Origin: Runella sp. MFBS21
GTDB lineage: Bacteria; Bacteroidota; Bacteroidia; Cytophagales; Spirosomataceae
Length of the DNA: 64,000 bases
Reading direction: 5' to 3'
NCBI RefSeq assembly: GCF_029433105.1
Contig: NZ_JARNTW010000024.1
Span: 43,856 to 107,855 of the forward strand
A program made the position numbers and the translations under genes. Of the stretch, positions 1-7,923 are shown one piece after another. The notes under the pieces were generated by a model. The model did no database searches, was not told the DNA's origin, and saw nothing but the letters and a program-made list of their open reading frames with translations. Every line of letters begins with the position of its first letter. Within the stretch, counting starts at the first letter, position 1.

Positions 1-97
1 TCCGGTACACGCAACCGAAACCCCATTATTCTCGTAAATGTGTGTACAAACATATTTTTTAGCAACTCAAACTTCCATTGACATGAAAGAAACAACC

Positions 98-583
98 ATG
101 AAAAGAGGTCAATTTTTGCGTGAATTAGGTCTAAGTGGCAGTGCCTTAATGGCATTTTATTGCATGGGTACTACTCTTACGGCTTGTTCAACTAGCAGCG
201 ATGACCCAACCCCCGACAGTGGAGGTACAGGAAGCTCTACTGGTCTTACAGGCAATGCCGATACAAGCAAAGGAACAATTAGTTTTACCCTTGATTTAAC
301 AAATTCTACCTATTCAGGACTTAAAACCGCAGGAGGATTCGTAATAGTTGGTAGTGTGATCATAGCTAACGCCAAAGGTACCATCGTAGCTCTGTCTAAA
401 ACCTGTACTCATGAAGGGACTACACTAACGTATCGCTCTTCCCAAAACGATTTATACTGTAGTAATCATGGCTCTGAGTTTAGCACCACAGGCGCGGTAG
501 AAGTAGGACCCGCTACCCGCAGTTTGGCGATATATCAAGCTCAATTAAGTACAGACGGCAATACCCTAACCGTCAAAGCTTAA
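98..583 (+). CDS. Rieske (2Fe-2S) domain lipoprotein
   Basis: Exported lipoprotein of 161 residues that should carry a Rieske iron-sulfur cluster and act in electron transfer at the periplasmic face or outer membrane. The ATG at 98 is chosen because a basic n-region (MKRGQFLRELG), a hydrophobic stretch and the lipobox LTAC follow directly; ATGs at 38 and 83 would add a non-signal extension. The cluster ligands are visible as CTHEG and, about 20 residues later, CSNHG, followed by the small-protein Rieske pattern SEFSTTG. It is the first gene of a same-strand group with a DUF5777 barrel and a YceI protein. The redox partner is unknown and may lie upstream of the window. Confidence 0.88.
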   Translation: MKRGQFLRELGLSGSALMAFYCMGTTLTACSTSSDDPTPDSGGTGSSTGLTGNADTSKGTISFTLDLTNSTYSGLKTAGGFVIVGSVIIANAKGTIVALSKTCTHEGTTLTYRSSQNDLYCSNHGSEFSTTGAVEVGPATRSLAIYQAQLSTDGNTLTVKA

Positions 584-642
584 TAGTCAATCTTTTTTAG
601 TATTTAATGTGTACATGTTTTAAATAAAAATCCCCTTATAAA

Positions 643-1557
643 ATGAGAAGAATTGCCCGATATTTATGGATATGCTTACTAGTAAGCCCGTTGTCAGCTA
701 TTGCACAAGACGATTTAACAAAAATGCTCGACGAAAACGAGACCAAATCTGTCGACTATACCACTGCAACTTTCAAAGGGACGCGTATCATTAATGGGCA
801 TTCGGTCGAAACGGTAAAAAAAAATCACCTTGATTTTTTGATTCATCACCGTTTCGACCGTCTCAATTCCGGCGCTTACAATCTTTTTGGGCTAGATTAC
901 TCCACTATTCGATTGGGATTTGAATATGGCCTCACCGACAACCTTATGGTGGGAATCGGGCGTAGTAGTATCCAAAAAACCTATGATTTTTTGGTCAAAG
1001 GCAAACTCCTACGCCAATCATCGGGAGCACGTAATATGCCTTTTACCGTTACGGCTTTTGCAAGTGCCGTAGTCGAGACAATCGACAAAGAACTCACCTT
1101 CCAAGACAAGATTTCTTACACTACGCAATTGTTGATTGCTCGTAAATTTAACGAACGGCTCTCTTTACAACTGATGCCTACGCTCTTGTATCGCAATCGT
1201 GTTTCCACTGCTGCCCAAGACCGTATGCTTATGGCATTGGGAGTAGGTGGTAGAATGAAAGTTACCAAACGTCTTTCTCTTAATGCTGAATATTACTGGG
1301 CATTCCGAGACCAAAATTTACAAAATCAACTTGGAGAAAAATACGGAAATTCTCTGGCTATTGGCTTCGATATTGAGACTGGGGGGCACGTCTTCCAGCT
1401 TCACTTTACCAACTCCGCCGGCATGGTGGAAAAGCAATTTATTGGAGATACGGCAGGTAGTTGGGGAAATGGAGATATCCGCTACGGGTTTAATATTTCT
1501 CGTACTTTTAGTTTTGATAAACGCGCCAAAGGCATCAACAAAGTCTCTGATAAATAA
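643..1557 (+). CDS. DUF5777 family outer-membrane beta-barrel protein
   Basis: 304 residues with a clear signal peptide ending at AIAQ, followed by alternating polar/hydrophobic strands typical of a small beta barrel (for example FEYGLTDNLMVGIGRS and DIRYGFNISRTFSF at the end). The sequence pattern HLDFLIHHRFDRLNSGAYNL and FGLDYSTIRLGFEYG is what I recognise as the DUF5777 family of Bacteroidota, whose function is unknown. It lies 59 bp after the Rieske gene and 13 bp before yceI, so the three are probably co-transcribed. A role in the outer membrane alongside the Rieske protein is inference from position only. Confidence 0.8.
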   Translation: MRRIARYLWICLLVSPLSAIAQDDLTKMLDENETKSVDYTTATFKGTRIINGHSVETVKKNHLDFLIHHRFDRLNSGAYNLFGLDYSTIRLGFEYGLTDNLMVGIGRSSIQKTYDFLVKGKLLRQSSGARNMPFTVTAFASAVVETIDKELTFQDKISYTTQLLIARKFNERLSLQLMPTLLYRNRVSTAAQDRMLMALGVGGRMKVTKRLSLNAEYYWAFRDQNLQNQLGEKYGNSLAIGFDIETGGHVFQLHFTNSAGMVEKQFIGDTAGSWGNGDIRYGFNISRTFSFDKRAKGINKVSDK

Positions 1558-1570
1558 AAACTTAATAGCC

Positions 1571-2131
1571 ATGAAAAAAGAAATCGCGCTAATCCTTCTA
1601 TTATCAACTAGCTTGAGTATTTGTATCAAAGCACAAAATCTCTACGCTACTAACAACGGCGAGACAAGTTTTTTCTCTGAAACTCCTGTTGAAAATATCT
1701 CAGCCATCAATAAGTTGGGTCAAGCTATCATCAATATCACCAACAACGATATCGTAGTGCAGATGAATATCAAACAATTTGATTTTCCTAACAAATTGAT
1801 GCAAGAACACTTCAACGAAAATTATATGGAGTCCTCCAAATACCCTAAGGCGGTCTTTAAAGGGAAAATCAATGAAAAAATTGACTTCACTAAGTCAGGT
1901 ATCTATGATGTATCTGCTACTGGCGATTTTACAATTCATGGCGTGAGTAAGCCTCGCACTTTTAAGGGAAAACTCAATATAACCCCTGATAAGCTTAATC
2001 TCACCACCGACTTTGAAGTATCACTTACCGACCACAATATTGAAGTTCCTAAGGTGGTTTTCATGAAAATCGCGCAAGTCATAAAGGTCAAAAACAACTA
2101 TACCCTTACTCCTTATGTAGCAAAAAAATAA
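1571..2131 (+). CDS. YceI family protein
   Basis: 186-residue secreted protein with signal peptide (MKKEIALILLLSTSLSICIKAQ). The core shows the YceI lipocalin-like pattern: KQFDFPNKLMQEHFNENYMES, YPKAVFKGKI, then GDFTIHGVSKPRTFKGKL and LTDHNIEVPK. Members bind polyisoprenoid or other amphiphilic lipids in the periplasm; the ligand here is unknown. An in-frame extension reaches back to 1283 but lies inside the DUF5777 gene, so the ATG at 1571 next to the signal peptide is the start. It ends the Rieske-DUF5777-YceI unit and is followed by a strong hairpin. Confidence 0.85.
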   Translation: MKKEIALILLLSTSLSICIKAQNLYATNNGETSFFSETPVENISAINKLGQAIINITNNDIVVQMNIKQFDFPNKLMQEHFNENYMESSKYPKAVFKGKINEKIDFTKSGIYDVSATGDFTIHGVSKPRTFKGKLNITPDKLNLTTDFEVSLTDHNIEVPKVVFMKIAQVIKVKNNYTLTPYVAKK

Positions 2132-2198
2132 GAAGCAGAAAAAAGGAAACTTTTTTGGCAAATATTCATACAGTATAGTTGACAATATAAATACTTTC

Positions 2199-2240
2199 AT
2201 GAGTGGTAAGACCTTAAAAAGGTCTTACCACTCATTTTGT
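2199..2240 (+). terminator. Intrinsic terminator after the Rieske-DUF5777-YceI group
   Basis: Perfect 15-bp inverted repeat, 2199-2213 against 2221-2235, with an A-rich 7-base loop and a T-rich run (attttgttttt) after it. It separates the YceI gene from the DUF1080 gene. Confidence 0.8.
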
Positions 2241-2266
2241 TTTTCTCAATTTCATTAACATTAATT

Positions 2267-2962
2267 ATGCAAAAAGTAAAACTAACTTTGGTTTTGGCAG
2301 CTGTTACCTTGATTTTGACTTGTGGTTTTGTACAAAAAAAAGGCAAATGGCAAAAGCTTTTTAACGGCAAAGACTATACAGGCTGGCATACTTTCAACAA
2401 ACAGGGGCAGCCGATTTCGGATAAATGGCAAATCGAAGACGGTGCAATGGTACTTACGGGTAGAGGAGGTGGCGACCTCGTCACCGACAATGAGTTCGAA
2501 AATTTTGAACTTGAACTGGAATGGAAAATCTCTGAAAAAGGCAATAGTGGAGTGATGTGGGGAGTAGTAGAAGATAAAAAATATTGCTGCCCTTACAGCA
2601 CAGGGCCTGAGATGCAAGTACTCGACGATGCCAAACATCCAGACTCATTTGCGGGAAAAAATGGCAATCATAAAGCAGGTTCATTGTATGATATGATTCC
2701 GCCAGCAGACCTGACGGCTGTTAAGCCTGCGGGTGAGTGGAACAAAGCCAAAATGAAAATCTACAAAGGCCAAGGTACTTTTTGGCTTAACGGCAAGCAG
2801 ATGGTAACCTTTCCTACTAACGGTCCGGGCTGGGATGCATTGGTAGCCAATAGCAAATTCAAAACTTGGGAAGGTTTTGGTAAGTTTCCAAAAGGAAAAA
2901 TCGCCCTTCAAGATCACGGCGATAAAGTATGGTATCGTAATATCCAAATTCGGGAATTATAG
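2267..2962 (+). CDS. DUF1080 (3-keto-disaccharide hydrolase-like) exported protein
   Basis: 231 residues. Start set at ATG 2267 because a signal sequence (MQKVKLTLVLAAVTLILTC) begins there; the upstream ATG at 2237 overlaps the terminator tail. The mature part has the concanavalin-like fold signature of DUF1080: KLFNGKDYTGWH near the N-terminus, NFELELEWKISEKGNSGVMWGV, GPEMQVLDD and a C-terminal GKIALQDHG...VWYRNIQIREL. The family includes glycoside hydrolases acting on 3-keto-sugars; substrate here is not determinable. It stands alone between two terminators. Confidence 0.88.
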   Translation: MQKVKLTLVLAAVTLILTCGFVQKKGKWQKLFNGKDYTGWHTFNKQGQPISDKWQIEDGAMVLTGRGGGDLVTDNEFENFELELEWKISEKGNSGVMWGVVEDKKYCCPYSTGPEMQVLDDAKHPDSFAGKNGNHKAGSLYDMIPPADLTAVKPAGEWNKAKMKIYKGQGTFWLNGKQMVTFPTNGPGWDALVANSKFKTWEGFGKFPKGKIALQDHGDKVWYRNIQIREL

Positions 2963-2978
2963 TATTTTTTAATCCATA

Positions 2979-3012
2979 AAAAAGCCAGCGTCTAAAAACA
3001 CGCTGGCTTTTT
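2979..3012. terminator. Bidirectional terminator between the DUF1080 gene and fabI
   Basis: 12-bp perfect stem (2979-2990 with 3001-3012), A-run on the left and T-run on the right, so it can serve both convergent genes. Confidence 0.85.
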
Positions 3013-3034
3013 TATGGGCAACAACCCCATTTAT

Positions 3035-3841
3035 CTACTCTCCTTGAAGTATTTCTTCCGAAACTCCCGTCATCGAGAAACCGCCATCATGGAATAGGTT
3101 TTGCATCGTGACCATGCGAGTATAATCCGAAAACATCATCACTACATAGTTGGCACAGTCATCGGCCGAGGCGTTGCCCAAAGGAGCCATTTTGTCAGCA
3201 AAATCATAAAACTTATCAAAACCTCCAATACCTGAGCCTGCGGTAGTCTTGGTAGGAGATTGCGATACAGTATTGACGCGTACATTTTTGGCTTTGCCAT
3301 AGCGGTAGCCATAGCTACGAGCGATTGACTCAAGCATTGCTTTGGCTTCTGCCATATCGGTATAAAACGGAAAAGTACGCTGCGCGGCCATGTAAGAAAG
3401 AGCCACTACACTTCCCCATTCATTGATAGCATCGAGCTTTTCGGCTACTTGCAAAAATTTATGAAAAGAAAGAGCCGATACATCTACGCTTTTTAAAAAC
3501 CAGTCATAATTCAAATCTCCGTAGGGACGCCCTTTACGGATATTAGGCGACATTCCGATAGAGTGAAGTACAAAGTCAACTTTACCGCCTAAGACTTCTA
3601 TTGATTTGTTGTAAAGATTCTCAATCTCTTCTACTGAAGTAGCATCAGCAGGGATGATTTCGGCCTCACACGCATCAGCCAATTTTTTGATTTCGCCCAT
3701 ACGCATTGCAATAGGGGCATTGGTAAGGGTAAATGTTGCGCCTTCTGCTTTGGCTTTCATAGCCACTTTCCACGCAATAGAGTTCTCGTCAAGTGCACCT
3801 GAAATGATGCCGCGTTTGCCTTGTAAAATTCCGTTTGCCAT
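3035..3841 (-). CDS. fabI: Enoyl-[acyl-carrier-protein] reductase (NADH)
   Basis: 268 residues, full length for FabI. It catalyses the last reduction of each fatty acid elongation cycle in the cytoplasm. Visible features: N-terminal GKRGIISGALDENSIAWKVA nucleotide-binding region of the divergent SDR type, VDFVLHSIGMSP, and the catalytic Tyr-x6-Lys in FPFYTDMAEAKAML, then the FabI-typical SQSPTKTTAGSGIGGFDKF loop over the active site. It is monocistronic, convergent with the DUF1080 gene and separated from it by a terminator. Confidence 0.96.
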   Translation of the reverse strand: MANGILQGKRGIISGALDENSIAWKVAMKAKAEGATFTLTNAPIAMRMGEIKKLADACEAEIIPADATSVEEIENLYNKSIEVLGGKVDFVLHSIGMSPNIRKGRPYGDLNYDWFLKSVDVSALSFHKFLQVAEKLDAINEWGSVVALSYMAAQRTFPFYTDMAEAKAMLESIARSYGYRYGKAKNVRVNTVSQSPTKTTAGSGIGGFDKFYDFADKMAPLGNASADDCANYVVMMFSDYTRMVTMQNLFHDGGFSMTGVSEEILQGE

Positions 3842-4003
3842 TTTTTCAGTTTATTGTTTATTCTGCGTTTACAGTTATCACTAACCGCTCACCCACTGCA
3901 ATTCAACCAGCGGAATTGCCACCGAGCAAAGTAACGAATTTTTGGGCAAATTGTGTCGCTTTTTGTTTTTCAATCCACTTACTTTTACTCAATCACCTTC
4001 CCT

Positions 4004-4666
4004 CTATTGGGCAAGGTATCCTCTATCTTTAAGCTCTTGTAAGGGGTTATGAAGCAAATAAGTAGTGCCGTTTTGGAGCAAGTAGGTACGGTCTGCGATT
4101 TCCAAAACATCCCGATACAAATGATCGGTTATGAGGATTCCTTTGCGAAGTTTTTGGATTTGAATCAATCTTTTAAGTTCTTCTACATAAAGAGGTGAAA
4201 GGTGAGAAAAAGGCTCATCCAAAAGGACAAATTGGTTAGGAGAAAACAACACCATCAGGGTTTCCCAAAATCTTCTTTCTCCGCCCGAAAACTCTCCAAA
4301 AGTTCTTTTCTTTTGTTGCTCCCACCGTTCTCCTAATTCCGTCTCCTCTATTTTTACCCCATACATTCTAAATCCCTCCTCCAAGCTCAAATAAGAAGGA
4401 ACCAGAGGATATTGAGGCAAGTATTGTACTAAACCTTTCTGACGATAAGGATATTTTAGGTAGATTTTATTCCAACGGACTGATTTATAAGTAGCCTCAA
4501 GAGTACCAAAAATAATTTGTAACAAACAAGACTTCCCTCCCCCATTACGACCCAATATCGCCGTCACCGCCCCCATAGGAATCGCGAGATGAATGCTTTG
4601 GAGAATTTTACGACTCTCAAAGCTTAGCTCAATGCTATCAGCTTCTAAAATACAGTTATGCTCCAT
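4004..4666 (-). CDS. ABC transporter ATP-binding protein
   Basis: 220 residues, a single nucleotide-binding domain. Walker A is GRNGGGKSCL, with Gly where most members have Ala or Ser before GKS. The signature is FSGGERR, the Walker B run is FVLLDEPFSHL and the H-loop is ITDHLY. The sequence pattern (LLDEPFSHLSPLYVEELKRLI) is closest to the LIV/LptB-like branch by eye. The start ATG lies inside the 3' end of the preceding membrane-protein gene (22-bp overlap), so the two are translationally coupled. No conventional permease is encoded nearby; the substrate is unknown. Confidence 0.85.
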   Translation of the reverse strand: MEHNCILEADSIELSFESRKILQSIHLAIPMGAVTAILGRNGGGKSCLLQIIFGTLEATYKSVRWNKIYLKYPYRQKGLVQYLPQYPLVPSYLSLEEGFRMYGVKIEETELGERWEQQKKRTFGEFSGGERRFWETLMVLFSPNQFVLLDEPFSHLSPLYVEELKRLIQIQKLRKGILITDHLYRDVLEIADRTYLLQNGTTYLLHNPLQELKDRGYLAQ

Positions 4667-4959
4667 TGAACCAAACTTATTAACCCGAAAAAAATCACCA
4701 AATCTAGACCAAACGCCTTGATAAATAGGCCATTAATAGTATAGCCTAAGTTTTGAAAAAACATATATTGCTCTCTCGAAAAAGTATTCATGAAATACCA
4801 CACAAATCCAAAAGAGGCTAATTTTAGCCAAAACAAGGCCCCTACCAAATCCCAAATATCTTCCCCTAGGGGCATTCCTCCCATCAGCCACCCTCCCCAA
4901 CCTGCCATTTGAGTAAAAATCCAAAACTTCCGATAGAAAAGCCATACTATTGAGACCAT
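4645..4959 (-). CDS. Small hypothetical membrane protein coupled to the ABC ATPase
   Basis: 104 residues, very rich in Trp, Phe and Gly. Two to three hydrophobic segments can be seen: around MVSIVWLFYRKFWIFTQMAGWGGWLMGG, DLVGALFWLKLASFGFVWYF, and the C-terminal AFGLDLVIFFGLISLVQWSITVF. I do not recognise a family. The 22-bp overlap with the downstream ATPase gene argues that it is translated and works with it, perhaps as a minimal membrane anchor, which is inference. Too small to be an ordinary ABC permease by itself. Confidence 0.6.
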   Translation of the reverse strand: MVSIVWLFYRKFWIFTQMAGWGGWLMGGMPLGEDIWDLVGALFWLKLASFGFVWYFMNTFSREQYMFFQNLGYTINGLFIKAFGLDLVIFFGLISLVQWSITVF

Positions 4960-5270
4960 ATGCCGTTATTTAGGGCAAGCTAGGTCTATCTTTTTTAGAA
5001 GACAACCGCGTTAAGATTATTTAACGTTTTAGAATTTATTTATATACTCAATCGCGCTATTGTAAACCTATCCGACCAAAACTAGACAACTCTTTTGCGA
5101 CGGTCAAGAAAGTTAAAAAATCCGTGTAACCATATACCCTTTCGTAACCTGAAAATACCATTTAACATAATCATTTTAGGATACCCTCCCAAAGTACTAA
5201 ATTTGTTTTTAATATACTTTGAAACTAATATTTCACCCATCGCGCCGGCGACCCGGTCATTATTCCAAAT
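4960..5270. other. Intergenic region with no gene seen
   Basis: 311 bp between the divergent ABC pair and sppA. AT-rich, no tRNA fold, no coding signal. A sequence tatactttg at about 5213-5221 resembles the -7 element but has the wrong spacing inside the box, so no promoter is called. Confidence 0.5.
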
Positions 5271-7028
5271 ATGTGGCAATTTGTTAAGTACGTATTTGCA
5301 ACAATCGTAGGTTTATTCATTTTTTCGGTATTAGGTTTTTTTCTTTTTATTGGTATTGCCTCAATGCTAGGATCATCGGAAGATAAGGCAAGTATCGATA
5401 AAAACTCCGTTCTCAAATTAGACCTCAACAATCCTATTCAAGAAATTGCCGTCGAAAACCCCTTCGCTGAGTTTTCGGGTGGGCAAGGCAATGTACTCGG
5501 TCTCAATGATATCAAATCTGCGCTAGCCAATGCTAAACTAGACCCCAATATCAAAGGAGTATATTTGTATGTACAATATCCTTCCGTAGGCTGGGCTACT
5601 GCCGAAGAGGTACGTGATGCCATTGTGGACTTCAAAAAATCCAAAAAGTTTGTATATGCCTATGGCGAAGTGATGACCGAAAAAGCCTATTACTTAGCTT
5701 CTGTAGCCGATAAAATCTACCTCAATCCAGCCGGAGGAATGGAATGGAACGGACTCAGTGCTGAGTATGATTTTTATAAAGGAACCCTTGATAAGTTAGA
5801 AATCAAGCCCTTGGTTTTTAGAGTGGGCGAATATAAAAGTGCGGTTGAGCCTTTCTTCCGCGAAAATATGAGCGATGCTAATAAGCTTCAAAACCAAGTT
5901 TTGATCAATAATATCTTTGATCACGCCATTGAGAATATCTCTAAATCACGGAATGTTCCTGTAACTACGCTCAAAAATTTGGCCGATTCTTTATTGATAG
6001 ATGCTCCCCAAGATGCCCTTAAATACAAATTGGTCTCTCATGTGGGGTATTATGACGAAGTAGAAGCAGCTCTTCGTAAAGAACTCAACCTCAAGGAAGA
6101 CGATAAAATCAAATTTGTAGGCCTTAGCAAATATGCCAAAGCCGAAAAGCAAGTCAAAGAAGGCCCTTCTGATAGCCGTATCGCCATAATAGTCGGAGAA
6201 GGAGCTATTTACTCAGGCAAAAGTGGCGACGGCAATATTGGCTCTGAGACCATTGCAGAAGAGCTTCGTAAAGCGCGCAAAGATAAGAAGGTAAAAGCTG
6301 TAGTGTTACGTATCAATTCTCCAGGCGGTAGCGCTCTAGCTTCGGATGTAATGTGGCGCGAAATCCAACTTACCCGAAAAGTAAAACCTGTGATTGCGTC
6401 TATGTCGGATGTAGCAGCCTCGGGAGGGTATTATATGGCAATGGGATGTGATAAAATCGTAGCCCAGCCCAACACTATCACGGGTTCAATCGGAGTATTC
6501 AGTGTTTTATTCAATTTTGAAAACACTTTTAAAAATAAATTGGGAATCACTTTCGACCGTGTCAATACCAATACTCATGCAGATTGGCCGAGTGTAACCC
6601 GAGATATGACTCCTTTTGAAAACAATCGTCTTCAGAAAAGTACCGAAAATATCTATGCAACCTTCACCCGTAAAGCCGCTGAAGGGCGAAAAATGCCTCT
6701 TGCTAAACTTCAATCTTTGGCCTCAGGCAGAGTGTGGTCGGGTAGAGAAGCCAAAGCCAATGGCCTGATTGATGAATTTGGGGGATTGGACAAAGCGATT
6801 CAAGTAGCAGCGCAAGCCGCCAAATTGAAAGAAGGAGAATATCGTATCAAATTTCCTGCGCAAAAAAATGTGTTTGAGCAGTTTATGAACAAAATCACTG
6901 GTGATGCCGAAGAGCAAATGCTCCAAAAACAACTTGGTGATTTTGCCCCTTATCTCAAAACACTCAAAAAATTGCAGCAAATGGAAGGAACACAAGCTCG
7001 TATGCCTTTCGACATCAATATCAAATAA
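5271..7028 (+). CDS. sppA: Signal peptide peptidase SppA, 67K type
   Basis: 585 residues, the long duplicated-domain form of SppA. An N-terminal membrane anchor (VGLFIFSVLGFFLFIGIASML) places the protease on the outer face of the inner membrane, where it degrades cleaved signal peptides. The catalytic lysine is visible in GEYKSAVEPF (Lys 189) and the serine in AASGGYYMA (Ser 384), preceded by the SPGGSALASD loop. A strong terminator follows. Confidence 0.95.
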   Translation: MWQFVKYVFATIVGLFIFSVLGFFLFIGIASMLGSSEDKASIDKNSVLKLDLNNPIQEIAVENPFAEFSGGQGNVLGLNDIKSALANAKLDPNIKGVYLYVQYPSVGWATAEEVRDAIVDFKKSKKFVYAYGEVMTEKAYYLASVADKIYLNPAGGMEWNGLSAEYDFYKGTLDKLEIKPLVFRVGEYKSAVEPFFRENMSDANKLQNQVLINNIFDHAIENISKSRNVPVTTLKNLADSLLIDAPQDALKYKLVSHVGYYDEVEAALRKELNLKEDDKIKFVGLSKYAKAEKQVKEGPSDSRIAIIVGEGAIYSGKSGDGNIGSETIAEELRKARKDKKVKAVVLRINSPGGSALASDVMWREIQLTRKVKPVIASMSDVAASGGYYMAMGCDKIVAQPNTITGSIGVFSVLFNFENTFKNKLGITFDRVNTNTHADWPSVTRDMTPFENNRLQKSTENIYATFTRKAAEGRKMPLAKLQSLASGRVWSGREAKANGLIDEFGGLDKAIQVAAQAAKLKEGEYRIKFPAQKNVFEQFMNKITGDAEEQMLQKQLGDFAPYLKTLKKLQQMEGTQARMPFDINIK

Positions 7029-7047
7029 TACGGACAATATTTTTCTC

Positions 7048-7090
7048 AAAAAGAAATGGTTGGTGAACGATTCACCAACCATTTCTTTTT
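7048..7090. terminator. Bidirectional terminator between sppA and the isomerase gene
   Basis: Perfect 20-bp stem (7048-7067 with 7071-7090) and 3-base loop, A-run on one side and T-run on the other; it serves the convergent genes on both sides. Confidence 0.9.
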
Positions 7091-7108
7091 GGGTTATGCC
7101 TTCAATTC

Positions 7109-7915
7109 TTATTGATAACGTTCTTTCAACAAATCTTTCATATATACATTGATATCCCACTGACTTGCCACGGGGAGGTTGGTATAGGGCAAGGTCTGCA
7201 AATAACCTGGTGCGGGGCCAAATTCTGAAGTAATCGTCAATACTTTAGTGCCTTTTTTGCGGTGAGTTTCCACAATTTTATCCCACCAAACCAAATGAGC
7301 ATCTACGCACGATTTCCATTCCGGAGCACGAGGGTCATTGACTTGGGGACCTTCAGGGTGCCCTACTCTATTATGAATATGGTCGGCATGTTTTATAGCT
7401 CGCTCCATATTTTCTACTTGGTCGTTTAGCAAAGACTCCGATACATTGACCCAGTGAGAAAAATCTCCGGTGAGACGAAGTTCGGGAAAAGTCACAAAAT
7501 AATGTTGCGTAGCAGGAGCACTATACGTAAACCTCCCTCGATGAGTTTCGTGAAGAATTGGAACGCCTGTCTTTTGTTGCACATCAAACGCCACCTGAAT
7601 TAGTTCACAATTTTGTTCGTGCGAAAAATAATCTTTACCCGTATGACAATTGATAAGAATTGGCTTGGAAGCGGCGATTTTTTCTAAATCAGCCTTATAT
7701 TTAGCTTTGTGCTCGGGGAAGTTGTTTCCACCCCCAAAAGCCATTAATATAGTGTCGAGGCCATGAGATTTCATGACGGTTATGGCCTCCGCAGCTTTGT
7801 CAGGAGCAGTAGCTATCTCCATCCCATCGTATCCGGCTACTTTTACTTTTTTTGCAGCCTCTTCCAACGAAAGAGCTTCAAGCCCCCAAGTCGGACAAAA
7901 AAACTTTATGAGCAT
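7109..7915 (-). CDS. Sugar phosphate isomerase/epimerase (xylose isomerase-like TIM barrel)
   Basis: 268 residues. Start at ATG 7915 (MLIKFFCPTWGLEALSLEEAA) rather than the upstream in-frame ATG, which lies inside the GWxTD gene. Likely metal ligands of the AP endonuclease-2/xylose isomerase fold are visible in order: ILHETHRGRFTYS (Glu), LTGDFSHW (Asp/His), HNRVGHPEGPQ (His) and TSEFGPAPGY (Glu). No leader peptide, so it is cytoplasmic. It begins 8 bp after the GWxTD gene and is probably co-transcribed. The sugar substrate cannot be told. Confidence 0.85.
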   Translation of the reverse strand: MLIKFFCPTWGLEALSLEEAAKKVKVAGYDGMEIATAPDKAAEAITVMKSHGLDTILMAFGGGNNFPEHKAKYKADLEKIAASKPILINCHTGKDYFSHEQNCELIQVAFDVQQKTGVPILHETHRGRFTYSAPATQHYFVTFPELRLTGDFSHWVNVSESLLNDQVENMERAIKHADHIHNRVGHPEGPQVNDPRAPEWKSCVDAHLVWWDKIVETHRKKGTKVLTITSEFGPAPGYLQTLPYTNLPVASQWDINVYMKDLLKERYQ

Positions 7916-7923
7916 TGTATTTT

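Noticed and set aside
1283..1570. Upstream extension of the YceI reading frame
   Set aside because: It runs inside the DUF5777 gene in another frame; the signal peptide starts at the ATG at 1571.
3927..3950. Promoter for fabI (TTACTTTG with an upstream TTTG)
   Set aside because: The spacer is only 12 bases and the -7 box has one mismatch.
5213..5221. -7-like tatactttg upstream of sppA
   Set aside because: Three bases instead of two between TA and TTTG and no TTG at the right distance.
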